In this document: positions 1-7,216 of the stretch, piece after piece
Layout of the letters: each line of letters begins with the position of its first letter
Numbering within the stretch: the first letter of the stretch is position 1
Origin: Ruminococcus sp. UBA4383
Lineage (GTDB): Bacteria > Bacillota > Clostridia > Oscillospirales > Ruminococcaceae
Length of the DNA stretch: 10,628 bases
Reading direction: 5' to 3'
NCBI GenBank assembly: GCA_002389995.1
Contig: DGRR01000055.1
Location: 7,706 to 18,333 of the forward strand
Translations under genes and position numbers: made by a program
The notes under the pieces: generated by a model
Told to the model about the DNA's origin: nothing
Database searches by the model: none
What the model saw: only the letters and a program-made list of their open reading frames with translations

Positions 1-1248
1 GATAAACTCAACGGAATGAATATTCCTGCCGCCTGCTGTTCGGACGGTCCTTCGGGAATGAGACTTGACTGCGGCACAAAGGCTTTCAGCCTGCCTAACG
101 GCACTATGATTGCATCAACTTTCAATAAGGAACTCGTTGAAAAACTTTTCTCATATACAGGACTTGAAATGTGTGCGAATAAAGTTGACTGCCTGCTCGG
201 TCCGGGTATAAATATCCATCGTCACCCATTAAACGGAAGAAATTTTGAATACTTTTCAGAAGACCCGTTCCTGACGGGCATGATGACTGTTGCTGAACTT
301 AAAGGCTTACATTCCGCAGGCGTTACAGGTACTATAAAACATTTCTGCGGAAATAATCAGGAAACTAACCGCCATTTCCTCGATTCCGTAATATCAGAGA
401 GAGCTTTGCGTGAAATCTATCTCAAACCCTTTGAAATAGCTGTAAAGGACGGCGGTGCGGATTCAATCATGACTACATACGGTTCAGTAAACGGAGTATG
501 GACTGCGGGAAATTATGATTTGAATACCACTGTTTTAAGAAATGAATGGGGATTCAAAGGCTTTACAATGACTGACTGGTGGGCTAATATAAACCGCCGT
601 GGCTCTCAGCCCGATAAAAGCGATTTTGCCGCTATGGCTGCGGCTCAGAATGATGTCTATATGGTCTGTGCGGACGGTGACGAAAATGATGACAATACCC
701 TCGAAAAACTCGCTGACGGTTCTCTCAGACGCTCCGAATTGCAGAGAAATGCAATCAATATCTGTAATTTCCTCCTGCATACAAATGCTATGCTCAGAAT
801 GATTAATCAGGAAAATACTGTTAAAATTATCAACAGACCCGATGAGGACAAAGATTCCGATGAACCTGTAAAATTCTATGACCTTGACGGAAACCTTGAA
901 ATAAATCTTGACGGCATTAAGTCCGAACAGGGCAAAAATTACTGTTTCGCCCTTACAGTAAACAATACAGGCTGGTATAAAGTTACTCTTACAGCATCTT
1001 CCGTACTCGGTGAACTCGCACAGTTACCCGTTACAATTTTCGCTATGGGTACTCCCAGCGGAACTTTCACATGGAACGGTACTGACGGTAAACCTGTTTC
1101 ATTCTCAAATAAAATTCCCATGTTCTCGCATTTCACTACTGTAAGGCTTTATTTTGCGAAAAACGGTCTTGATTTGCACAGGATAAATTTTGAACTTATT
1201 GAACATATGGATAATATCTCGGATATCGCTTTCGTTCAGGAGGATTAA
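1..1248 (+). CDS. Glycoside hydrolase family 3 (beta-glucosidase-type), 5' truncated by the window
   Basis: The frame is open from base 1, so the gene starts upstream; the ATG at 16 is internal. The 415 visible residues carry GH3 catalytic-barrel signatures: DGPSG near the left edge, an LGPG...GRNFEYFSEDP block, KHFCGNNQETNR (about residues 113-124 of the visible frame), MTTYGSVNG, and the nucleophile Asp in MTDWW (codon 574-576). The barrel ends about 80 residues later. It is followed only by a roughly 140-residue beta-rich domain that resembles a carbohydrate-binding or sandwich module. The usual GH3 C-terminal alpha/beta domain, which carries the acid/base residue, is not downstream of the barrel. 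By analogy with the inverted domain order known in Ruminococcus albus and Butyrivibrio beta-glucosidases, it probably lies upstream of the window. Substrate is likely short beta-glucosides or xylosides; specificity cannot be read. The stop is TAA, and the next gene starts 1 nt later. Confidence 0.93.
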   Translation, partial: DKLNGMNIPAACCSDGPSGMRLDCGTKAFSLPNGTMIASTFNKELVEKLFSYTGLEMCANKVDCLLGPGINIHRHPLNGRNFEYFSEDPFLTGMMTVAELKGLHSAGVTGTIKHFCGNNQETNRHFLDSVISERALREIYLKPFEIAVKDGGADSIMTTYGSVNGVWTAGNYDLNTTVLRNEWGFKGFTMTDWWANINRRGSQPDKSDFAAMAAAQNDVYMVCADGDENDDNTLEKLADGSLRRSELQRNAINICNFLLHTNAMLRMINQENTVKIINRPDEDKDSDEPVKFYDLDGNLEINLDGIKSEQGKNYCFALTVNNTGWYKVTLTASSVLGELAQLPVTIFAMGTPSGTFTWNGTDGKPVSFSNKIPMFSHFTTVRLYFAKNGLDLHRINFELIEHMDNISDIAFVQED

Positions 1249-1249
1249 G

Positions 1250-1591
1250 ATGAATATTCAGATTTTTGGCACGAAAAAATGTCAGGATACCAGAAAGGCT
1301 GAAAGATATTTCAAGGAGAGAAATATTAAATATCAGTTCATTGATATGAAAGAAAAAGGTATGAGCCGTGGCGAATTTAACAGCATTAAAAATTCTGTCG
1401 GCGGTATAGACTGCATGATTAATGAGAAATGCAAGGATACTCAGCTTGTCACTCTTATGAAATACCTTTCCGATTCCGACAAGGAGGAAAAACTCTTTGA
1501 AAATCAGCAGGCTGTCAGAACTCCTGTCGTAAGAAACGGAAAAACTGCCTCTGTCGGCTACTGTCCTGACATCTGGAAAGAATGGAAATAG
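1250..1591 (+). CDS. ArsC/Spx-family thioredoxin-fold protein
   Basis: This is a 113-residue cytoplasmic protein of the arsenate reductase (ArsC)/Spx/YffB superfamily. The N-terminal strand runs into FGTKKCQDT, giving a C11-x-x-T14 active-site motif. A later RTPVV (residues 90-94) supplies the cis-proline typical of thioredoxin folds, followed by Arg95. The length matches the family (about 110-120). It lacks the CxxC of redox-sensing Spx, so a single-cysteine ArsC-like reductase or an uncharacterised relative is more likely than a transcriptional Spx. The start at 1250 is chosen because AGGAGG (1238-1243) lies 6 nt upstream and the family N-terminus begins there; a longer in-frame extension to 1190 lies inside the GH3 gene. 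One base separates it from the GH3 stop, so the two are probably translationally coupled, although no functional link is obvious. It ends in TAG, showing amber is a normal stop here. Confidence 0.85.
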   Translation: MNIQIFGTKKCQDTRKAERYFKERNIKYQFIDMKEKGMSRGEFNSIKNSVGGIDCMINEKCKDTQLVTLMKYLSDSDKEEKLFENQQAVRTPVVRNGKTASVGYCPDIWKEWK

Positions 1592-1648
1592 TTAAAAAAT
1601 AAAATTTTATAATTTTTGCAAAAAAGTAGTGCAATTTCTGTTTAAATA

Positions 1649-1657
1649 TGTTATAAT
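1649..1657 (+). promoter_or_regulatory. Extended -10 promoter for the SPFH gene
   Basis: TG-T-TATAAT forms a perfect extended -10 (TATAAT at 1652-1657) in a 132-nt AT-rich gap. No good TTGACA is present 16-18 nt upstream, which fits an extended -10 promoter. The predicted start of transcription is near 1664, giving a leader of about 60 nt before the ATG at 1724. Confidence 0.6.
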
Positions 1658-1663
1658 GTATTT

Positions 1664-1679
1664 GCCGATGTTGTTCGGC
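1664..1679 (+). other. Small hairpin at the predicted 5' end of the SPFH transcript
   Basis: GCCGA (1664-1668) and TCGGC (1675-1679) can pair around a 6-nt loop. The hairpin begins about where transcription should start from the -10 at 1652-1657. It has no T-tract, so it is not a terminator; a 5' stabilising hairpin is possible. The stem is only 5 bp and may be chance. Confidence 0.3.
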
Positions 1680-1723
1680 TAAGTTTTGAAAATCAATTGT
1701 TTTTACATGAAAGGAGTATTATT

Positions 1724-2848
1724 ATGGGACTTATTAGTGCGGCTTTCCATGCTGCGGGTTCTGTCATGGCTGACCAGTGGAAAGAATTTTTCTACTGCGA
1801 ATCCCTTAAAGCTGACGTTCTTGTCGTTAAAGGACAGAAAGTCATCGGTAAAAAATCTTCAAACAAAAAAGGCAGTGACAATATTATCACTCAGGGCAGC
1901 GGCATAGTCGTTGCAGACGGTCAGTGTATGATTATCGTCGATAACGGACGTATCGTTGAAATCTGTTCCGAACCAGGCGAATATACCTATGATGCATCAA
2001 CCGAACCGAGTATCTTTACTCAGGGTCTTAAGGAGGGTATCAAGGATACTTTCAAGAAAATTAAGGAGCGTATCGCCTACGGCGGTGATACAGGTCACGA
2101 CCAGAGAGTTTACTACTTCAATACAAAAGAACTCATCGACAATAAATTCGGAACTCAGAATCCTGTACCTTTCCGTGTTACATATCAGGATATCGGCAGA
2201 AGCTTTACAGTCGGTGTACGCTGCAACGGCGTTTATTCATACAGAATCACCGACCCGACTCTTTTCTATGAGAATGTCTGCGGAAATGTAAGCAAAGACT
2301 ATACCCGTGCGGATATCGACCAGCAGCTTAAAAGCGAATTTCTTAACGCTCTCCAGCCCGCTTTTTCTGAAATTTCCAACAGCGGTATAAGATACGACCA
2401 GCTCCCCGGTCAGACTATCGCCCTCACAGATGCCATGAACTCCGCCCTTACAAAAAAATGGAAGGAACTGCGTGGTCTCGAAGTCGTTTCAGTCGCTATC
2501 AACTCTGTAACAATCTCCAAAGATGATGAGGACAGAATCAAAAAATATGAGGACTACGCTTGGAACAGAGACCCCTCCAACGCTGCCGCTACTATGATAG
2601 GCGCACAGGCTACGGCTATGAATACCGCAGCAGGAAATTCCGCAGGTGCTGTACAGGGATTCTATGGAATGAATATGGCACAGCAACAGGGCGGTTTCAA
2701 TGCAAATGACCTCTACCGCATGGCACAGCAGAATCAGAACACTCAGCCGAATAATCAGGCAGGCTCATGGAACTGCTCATGCGGTACTTCAAATACAGGT
2801 AAGTTCTGCGCTAACTGCGGTAAACCCAAGCCCGCTGACAATAAATAG
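1724..2848 (+). CDS. SPFH/band-7 domain protein (YdjI-like) with C-terminal zinc ribbon
   Basis: This 374-residue protein resembles the bacterial SPFH-domain family often labelled virion core protein or YdjI. Its N-terminus (GLISAAFHAAGSVMADQWKE, FFYCESL) is typical of that family. The SPFH domain spans roughly residues 15-280 and is followed by an Ala/Gln/Asn-rich, low-complexity linker (about 290-348). The tail is a zinc ribbon beginning at Trp349, with Cys351-x-Cys353 and Cys362-x2-Cys365. In Bacillus subtilis the relative YdjI belongs to a membrane-associated system linked to PspA; a membrane-scaffold role here is inference. The start at 1724 has GGAG (1713-1716) 7 nt upstream and matches the family N-terminus; an upstream in-frame ATG lacks this. 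The gene has its own promoter and terminator. The stop is a TAG, after which the frame continues with two more zinc ribbons (see 2849-2989), so the protein looks shortened from 421 residues. Confidence 0.88.
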   Translation: MGLISAAFHAAGSVMADQWKEFFYCESLKADVLVVKGQKVIGKKSSNKKGSDNIITQGSGIVVADGQCMIIVDNGRIVEICSEPGEYTYDASTEPSIFTQGLKEGIKDTFKKIKERIAYGGDTGHDQRVYYFNTKELIDNKFGTQNPVPFRVTYQDIGRSFTVGVRCNGVYSYRITDPTLFYENVCGNVSKDYTRADIDQQLKSEFLNALQPAFSEISNSGIRYDQLPGQTIALTDAMNSALTKKWKELRGLEVVSVAINSVTISKDDEDRIKKYEDYAWNRDPSNAAATMIGAQATAMNTAAGNSAGAVQGFYGMNMAQQQGGFNANDLYRMAQQNQNTQPNNQAGSWNCSCGTSNTGKFCANCGKPKPADNK

Positions 2849-2986
2849 ACTTGCTCATGCGGTGCCGTCAATACAGGAAAATTCTGCGCTGAATGCGGCA
2901 AACCTAAGCCCGCAGGTGACTGGACCTGCTCATGCGGTACTGTAAACAAAGGCAAATTCTGCTCAAACTGCGGCAATCCAAAGCCT
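2768..2986 (+). repeat. Three tandem zinc-ribbon coding repeats
   Basis: Three in-frame units begin at 2768 (TGG), 2846 (TAG) and 2921 (TGG), with lengths of 26, 25 and 22 codons. Each encodes a CSCG...GKFC-x2-CG ribbon followed by a Pro-Lys-Pro linker. All twelve cysteines are kept. Similarity is high at DNA level (for example TGCTCATGCGGT in all three), which indicates duplication within the gene. Confidence 0.9.
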
Positions 2987-2989
2987 TAA
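2849..2989 (+). pseudogene. Stop-interrupted C-terminal extension of the SPFH protein (two zinc ribbons)
   Basis: Directly after the TAG at 2846-2848, the same frame stays open for 46 codons to a TAA at 2987-2989. The extension contains two complete zinc ribbons with all eight cysteines (TCSCGAVNTGKFCAECG and TCSCGTVNKGKFCSNCG). No convincing start codon or ribosome binding site lies inside it, so it would be translated only by readthrough or if the TAG is a variant. The TAG takes the place of the Trp codon that opens repeats 1 and 3 (TGG), so a single G-to-A change at 2847 explains it. Confidence 0.8.
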
Positions 2990-3005
2990 CTTTTAATCCA
3001 TAAAT

Positions 3006-3041
3006 AAAAAGTGATATGCATTTCTGCATATCACTTTTTTT
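3006..3041. terminator. Bidirectional intrinsic terminator between convergent genes
   Basis: AAAAA (3006-3010), a perfect 10-bp stem GTGATATGCA / TGCATATCAC (3011-3020 and 3025-3034) with a TTTC loop, then a run of seven T (3035-3041). The flanking A- and T-runs let it work for the plus-strand SPFH gene and for the minus-strand DUF1295 gene. The TAA of the latter (3042-3040) lies partly inside the T-tract. Confidence 0.92.
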
Positions 3042-3816
3042 ATGCCACAAGCCATTTATATTTCTTTACACTGTAAATCGGTAAAAATGGTATTATTATA
3101 GGTGTATTTTTTATATATTCAATATATTCAGTGTCACAGCCATAAATTTTATCCTGACGGATTTCAAGCCGTCTTGTTCCGCTGAACATGACGTATATTA
3201 TCCCGATATATCCCGCCAAGGCACATATCCATTGTACAAAACTGCTGTAAATATTTATCCCTGATATAAATACTCCCGTCCAGAGAAGAATCTCCCCGAA
3301 ATAATTCGGACAGCGGACTATTTTATAAAGCCCTGTATCTACAAATCTGCCTGAATTTTCAGATTTCGCCCTTGATTTCTGAAAATCCGCAAGGCTTTCA
3401 AAAAATATCCCGACTACTGCGAGAATTATTCCTGCAATATAGAATATATCCATATTTTTTCCGCTTTCAGCCCTGAAAAATATCGGACTGCACTGACAGA
3501 AGTATAACAATATACAGCCTGCCCATATCGAAAGCTTTACAGTCAGAGATACATTTTCCTTTATTTCACCGTTCATAAATTTTCTGTATTTTTCGCTTTT
3601 AATTTCCCTCATTAACAGATATCCGCCCAGCCTCAAACCGTACAGTATTAATAATATGCACATTACCGATACTTTGCTTTCATGCATTAAAATCAGAATT
3701 GTAATTGCGATTCCTGCAATTGAAAATCCGTATCCGAGTGAGAAATAATATACATATTTTATAAATCCGACTGCACTTATAACCGTTATGACAAGAAAAA
3801 TTATAAATACATTCAC
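3040..3816 (-). CDS. DUF1295 / steroid 5-alpha-reductase-like integral membrane protein
   Basis: This 258-residue polytopic membrane protein has about six to seven hydrophobic segments from the N-terminus to near residue 215. The diagnostic region is FVDTGLYKIVRCPNYFGE followed by LLWTGVF (about residues 158-182). It matches the DUF1295 family, related to steroid 5-alpha-reductases and isoprenylcysteine methyltransferases; the actual substrate is unknown. The start is placed at GTG 3816-3814 because AAGAGG (3829-3824) lies 7 nt upstream. A longer reading from a TTG at 3834 has no ribosome binding site and adds only six residues. It follows the GH43 gene by 21 nt on the same strand and is probably co-transcribed with it. 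It ends at the bidirectional terminator. Confidence 0.85.
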   Translation of the reverse strand: MNVFIIFLVITVISAVGFIKYVYYFSLGYGFSIAGIAITILILMHESKVSVMCILLILYGLRLGGYLLMREIKSEKYRKFMNGEIKENVSLTVKLSIWAGCILLYFCQCSPIFFRAESGKNMDIFYIAGIILAVVGIFFESLADFQKSRAKSENSGRFVDTGLYKIVRCPNYFGEILLWTGVFISGINIYSSFVQWICALAGYIGIIYVMFSGTRRLEIRQDKIYGCDTEYIEYIKNTPIIIPFLPIYSVKKYKWLVA

Positions 3817-3823
3817 AGGAAAA

Positions 3824-3829
3824 CCTCTT
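3824..3829 (-). promoter_or_regulatory. Ribosome binding site that sets a GTG start for the DUF1295 gene
   Basis: On the minus strand, AAGAGG is followed by a 7-nt spacer and GTG. The site lies downstream of the alternative TTG at 3834 and so argues against it. Confidence 0.65.
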
Positions 3830-3837
3830 TTCAATAA

Positions 3838-5310
3838 TTATATGTAATTATTTGCAAATCCTGTAAATTCAGCCTTACAGCCCTTTCCGACCGCATAAAG
3901 CCCGTAGATAACTCCTGTAAATCCGCAGGCAACTTCCGTTGAAACATATCTTGTCTGTGCAGACCCGAAATCATAAATATTTTCACCGTCTTTTACTTTG
4001 AAGGAGTAGACGAAATTATTTGATGTTATTTCGAGTACAGTGGAATTTTGATTCAGTTCAATGCTGTTTCTTATGTATTTTGCATCACCTATGTTAAGTT
4101 TTAAAACAGCCGTATATTTTCCGTCATTTTCTTTGATTGCAAGGTCATAATGATGATTTTCGTCCATATAAACCGTAATGCCTGCCTCTGAATTTTCGCC
4201 CGTGAGTGAAACTTCACATGAAACAGTGCTTTCAAAGTCCCTGTGTCTTATGCCTGTGAAAGTAGGTGTCTGAGTATCAAGACTGTTTTCAGTACCGTAA
4301 AGCACAAATTTTTCATCACTGATTTCATAATTGGAAAAATCAGGATTTCTTAAATATATCCATTCATTTTTATCTGCAAAAGAATAATTTTTCTTTTCCG
4401 TCTGGACAAAATCGCCCTGTATTTCAAATTCTTCAACGGTTGTACCGTTATGACCTGCTGTAAACCAGCCGTTCTCAAATTTAACAGGAGTGAGAAAAGT
4501 TTCCCTGCCGAGATGATGAAAGGGCTGCCACCGGTTTATCTGACGGAATCCGAGATGAACTATAAACCATTCACCTGTACTTTGTTTTTGTATGAGGTCG
4601 CCATGACCTACACCCTGAATCTGATATCCGCCGAGATTTCTGTTAGTGAGTACGGGATTTCCTGAATATCCCTGATATTCGCCCCATATATTCTGACTTC
4701 TTGCATAGGTTATCATATGACCGTATTCAGTGCCGCCCTCAGCCGCCATTATGTAATAATATCCGTCTATTTTATACAAATGAGGAGATTCAAGGTATCT
4801 GCCGCCTGAACCTTTCCATATAGTTTTGCTTGGTGAGAGTTTTTTTCCTGTTGATATATCTATTTCGCACTGAGTAATTCCGCTGTTGCCTTCATCGTCT
4901 GTGCCGTTGCTCATGAAATACGCATGACCGTCCTCGAAATAAAGTGAGGGGTCAATGCCGTCCTGCTCCACGAATATCGGCTCTGACCATTCACCGTGTA
5001 TATCTTTTGTGGTGACATAGAAATTTTTTGCGGTAGTAGTATTGGTAGTCACCATGTAGAATATACCATTATTATATCGTATAGTAGGCGCAAATATTCC
5101 TCCTGAACTCAATGCATAGTCAAGAGGGAGCTGAGATTTCCTTGTAAGAACATGACCTGTCTGTTTCCAGTTTACGAGGTCATCGCTTTCAAAAAGCGGA
5201 ACTCCCTGAAAATACTGGAATGAACTTGTAACAAGATAATATTTTCCCTCCGCATAACATACGCTTGGGTCGGGATAAAAACCTTTTATAATCGGATTTC
5301 TGTAAATCAA
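3838..5310 (-). CDS. Glycoside hydrolase family 43 (beta-xylosidase / alpha-L-arabinofuranosidase type)
   Basis: This 490-residue enzyme has no signal peptide, so it is probably cytoplasmic and acts on imported xylo- or arabino-oligosaccharides. The five-bladed GH43 propeller covers about residues 1-300. It shows NPIIKGFYPDPS with the general base Asp14, GIDPSLYF with Asp120 (pKa modulator), YLESPHLYK with the acid Glu174, and the GHGDL block with His236. Residues from about 305 to 490 form a beta-sandwich matching the beta-xylosidase C-terminal concanavalin-A-like domain, which shapes the active site in xylosidases. The start is TTG at 5310-5308, supported by AAGGAG 7 nt upstream and by the family N-terminus (M-I-Y-R-NP). 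Its upstream flank carries the palindromic element at 5333-5419. Whether xylose or arabinose is released cannot be read from the sequence. The DUF1295 gene follows after 21 nt. Confidence 0.93.
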   Translation of the reverse strand: MIYRNPIIKGFYPDPSVCYAEGKYYLVTSSFQYFQGVPLFESDDLVNWKQTGHVLTRKSQLPLDYALSSGGIFAPTIRYNNGIFYMVTTNTTTAKNFYVTTKDIHGEWSEPIFVEQDGIDPSLYFEDGHAYFMSNGTDDEGNSGITQCEIDISTGKKLSPSKTIWKGSGGRYLESPHLYKIDGYYYIMAAEGGTEYGHMITYARSQNIWGEYQGYSGNPVLTNRNLGGYQIQGVGHGDLIQKQSTGEWFIVHLGFRQINRWQPFHHLGRETFLTPVKFENGWFTAGHNGTTVEEFEIQGDFVQTEKKNYSFADKNEWIYLRNPDFSNYEISDEKFVLYGTENSLDTQTPTFTGIRHRDFESTVSCEVSLTGENSEAGITVYMDENHHYDLAIKENDGKYTAVLKLNIGDAKYIRNSIELNQNSTVLEITSNNFVYSFKVKDGENIYDFGSAQTRYVSTEVACGFTGVIYGLYAVGKGCKAEFTGFANNYI

Positions 5311-5317
5311 AAAATCA

Positions 5318-5323
5318 CTCCTT
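5318..5323 (-). promoter_or_regulatory. Ribosome binding site for the TTG start of the GH43 gene
   Basis: AAGGAG on the minus strand lies 7 nt before TTG (5310-5308). No in-frame ATG lies nearby that would keep the conserved NPIIKGFYPDP N-terminus, so TTG is the supported start. Confidence 0.75.
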
Positions 5324-5472
5324 ATTTAGAATGGGGGAAAGCCGCCCTTTGAGCCTTGACATTCCGTTCACTTCACTTCGTTCCGTTCACTCTCATGTCA
5401 AGGGGGCGGCTTTTCCCCCAAACCCCCTTTATTTAAAATTGGGAAAAACCGCACTTTGAGCCTTGACGTTCC
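5321..5472. repeat. Direct repeat of the palindrome's left arm
   Basis: Bases 5334-5365 and 5441-5472 match at 28 of 32 positions at an offset of 107 nt, sharing an exact CTTTGAGCCTTGAC. Similarity extends left into CTTATTTAGAAT (5321-5332) versus CTTTATTTAAAATT (5427-5440). The second copy has lost the partner arm, so it looks like a decayed or partial duplicate of the element. Confidence 0.7.
5333..5419. repeat. Long imperfect palindrome between the M3 peptidase and GH43 genes
   Basis: Three paired blocks form a stem of about 23 bp: GGGGGAAA (5333-5340) with TTTTCCCCC (5411-5419), GCCGCCC (5341-5347) with GGGCGGC (5404-5410), and CTTGACAT (5355-5362) with ATGTCAAG (5395-5402). The left arm has a 7-nt bulge (5348-5354). 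The loop (5363-5394) is itself made of repeated TTCACTTC/TTCCGTTCAC words. There is no T-tract at the end, so it is not a standard terminator. It resembles a dispersed palindromic or MITE-like element, though no terminal target duplication or transposase is seen. Confidence 0.75.
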
Positions 5473-5488
5473 CCAATATTTGAGACAG

Positions 5489-7216
5489 TTATTTTTCGGG
5501 ATTCATACTTTCAGCATATTTTTTAAGGTTTTCAGCAAGTTTTTTAATATATTCCTCTGTGAATATATCTTCAAATCCGCACTTTTCAAGAGAATCCTTG
5601 AATCTGCAATCAGGTGAAAATGCAGATGTTGATGCTATTTTTTCATATTTTTCAACAGCCTTTTCAGGGGCTTCCATATTCTCATCAAATATGTTGAATG
5701 CCGCAAGTGCAGAAACTCCGTAGCTTACATAATATCCCGGCTGATTGAAAAGATGACTTATCTGATAGAAACACGCACCGGGAGATACACTGCCTACTAT
5801 TTCGTCAAACTTATCAAGTATATCCTGCGGTTTGAGATTATCAATATTCTTTACCATTTCGTATTCAAATTCTCCGATTGCAAAGGAGGAAATTATTGTA
5901 TCTATCATGTTTGAAATAACTGCAACCCTTACAAGGTCTGCATCTTCACCATATATATCATCATAGAAACGTGTGAAAATTATTTCAAGAGCCTGCGACT
6001 GTATTTCGGCAACGTCTGTATTTGATATTTGCAGGTACGCAGGAATTGTATTCTGACAGGTTGCATAAAAATGTCCGAATTCATGAACGCAGTCAGTCAA
6101 ATCCCTGTAATTGTCATAAACCATGTTATATATTACAGCCCTTTGTGTATAGGGCAGACACATTGTAAATCCTGTATCAATTGACTGTTCAAAATTTCCC
6201 AGAAGATAAAGGTTTTCATCAATAAGCATATCAATTTTTTCCTTTATGCCGTCTGAAAGCTGAGGTGCATACTTCTGTATGACGCCGAACGGATTTTCAA
6301 CACCTTTTATATTTATAAGCCTGTCATCAGCATCAAGAACATTATAGAGTTTCATGAGTTCATTATTTGCGGGTATAAGTTCCTTAACTATGATTTCAGA
6401 TGTCTTTGCAGCTTCTTCAGGTGTAAAGTCACGGTAATACATATCATAGAAAGTATCAGGGTCACAGTTTGAAAGTATATCTATATACACTTCGGCACAT
6501 TGGAGATTTTTTTCATCATCGCTCAGACTTTCGTCATGTATTATCTCGTTATACTTATCAGTGGATTCGCCCGCAAGCCTGTAATCAACCTTTGCATATT
6601 CCTCTGCACGTCTGAGAGAATTGTTTCTTGTCGTATATAATGCATTTGACTCCTCGTCATCAAAGATAAGTTCTGTGAATAAATCCGCATATTCTTCGGC
6701 AAGTGCCGCATTGCAGAATGTATATGTAAGTCCTGCGTTTACGGCGGAAAAATCTTCATTGATAATGTCATATCTTTCTTTTAAATATTCATTCTGCCAG
6801 TCATAGTTAAAGTCAACGCTTGCATATGAGGACAATTCAGATGCAGTATCCATATAACTGAGAAGTCTGTCAATATCATTCTGAACATTTTCCTTGTTAT
6901 TGCTTATTTCCACATCATCAAGCAATTTGTATGCCAATTCATTGAATGAATCAATGTCTACTCTTTCATATTGATAATCCTGCTCATCATCTTCATAATC
7001 TCCGTATCTTGAATAATCATCATATTCTTCATAATTTATGCCGTCCTCAGCATAATTTTCTGAATTATTTTCAATATCTTCATCTTCTTCATCATAAGTG
7101 GAAGTTTCAATATTAAATTCTGTTTTGGTTACAGTTGTGGCTGTACTTTCACATGAACAGACTGAAAGCGGCATTACAGCAACAGTGATAAGTGATAATA
7201 TGACATTTTTTTTCAT
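5489..7216 (-). CDS. M3-family-like zinc peptidase lipoprotein
   Basis: This 575-residue protein begins with a lipoprotein-type signal (basic MKKN, a hydrophobic core, then PLSVCSC), with lipidation at Cys20 or Cys22. The lipobox is slightly irregular, so the exact Cys is uncertain. A strongly acidic, Tyr-rich stretch follows (about residues 41-84), probably a flexible tether. The catalytic motif is HEFGH at residues 378-382, and AEIQSQALE places Glu404 as the likely third zinc ligand. PGYYVSYGVSALAAF near residue 500 resembles the Tyr-rich substrate loop of M3 oligopeptidases. An extracellular, membrane-anchored oligopeptidase is inferred; the N-terminal half is not recognisable to me. The ATG at 7216 has GGAGGAG (7228-7222) 5 nt upstream and overlaps the HAD gene stop as ATGA, so translation is probably coupled. 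It is the last gene of the riboflavin-containing unit. Confidence 0.82.
   Translation of the reverse strand: MKKNVILSLITVAVMPLSVCSCESTATTVTKTEFNIETSTYDEEDEDIENNSENYAEDGINYEEYDDYSRYGDYEDDEQDYQYERVDIDSFNELAYKLLDDVEISNNKENVQNDIDRLLSYMDTASELSSYASVDFNYDWQNEYLKERYDIINEDFSAVNAGLTYTFCNAALAEEYADLFTELIFDDEESNALYTTRNNSLRRAEEYAKVDYRLAGESTDKYNEIIHDESLSDDEKNLQCAEVYIDILSNCDPDTFYDMYYRDFTPEEAAKTSEIIVKELIPANNELMKLYNVLDADDRLINIKGVENPFGVIQKYAPQLSDGIKEKIDMLIDENLYLLGNFEQSIDTGFTMCLPYTQRAVIYNMVYDNYRDLTDCVHEFGHFYATCQNTIPAYLQISNTDVAEIQSQALEIIFTRFYDDIYGEDADLVRVAVISNMIDTIISSFAIGEFEYEMVKNIDNLKPQDILDKFDEIVGSVSPGACFYQISHLFNQPGYYVSYGVSALAAFNIFDENMEAPEKAVEKYEKIASTSAFSPDCRFKDSLEKCGFEDIFTEEYIKKLAENLKKYAESMNPEK

Noticed and set aside
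1592..1625. Terminator after the ArsC-like gene
   Set aside because: The sequence is AT-rich with only weak A/T pairing; no GC-containing stem followed by a T-run is present.
2846..2848. TAG as a reassigned codon or pyrrolysine site
   Set aside because: The ArsC-like gene and the MORN gene both end in TAG at sensible places, no pyl genes are in view, and the repeat comparison gives a simpler TGG-to-TAG explanation.
2755..2976. Minus-strand frame opposite the zinc-ribbon repeats
   Set aside because: It is the antisense reading of a tandem coding repeat, without a ribosome binding site or recognisable product.
3817..3834. TTG start for the DUF1295 gene at 3834
   Set aside because: No ribosome binding site precedes it, while AAGAGG at 7 nt supports the GTG at 3816.
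5396..5401. Minus-strand TTGACA as a -35 box for the GH43 gene
   Set aside because: No -10-like sequence lies 16-18 nt downstream; the word is part of the palindrome stem.
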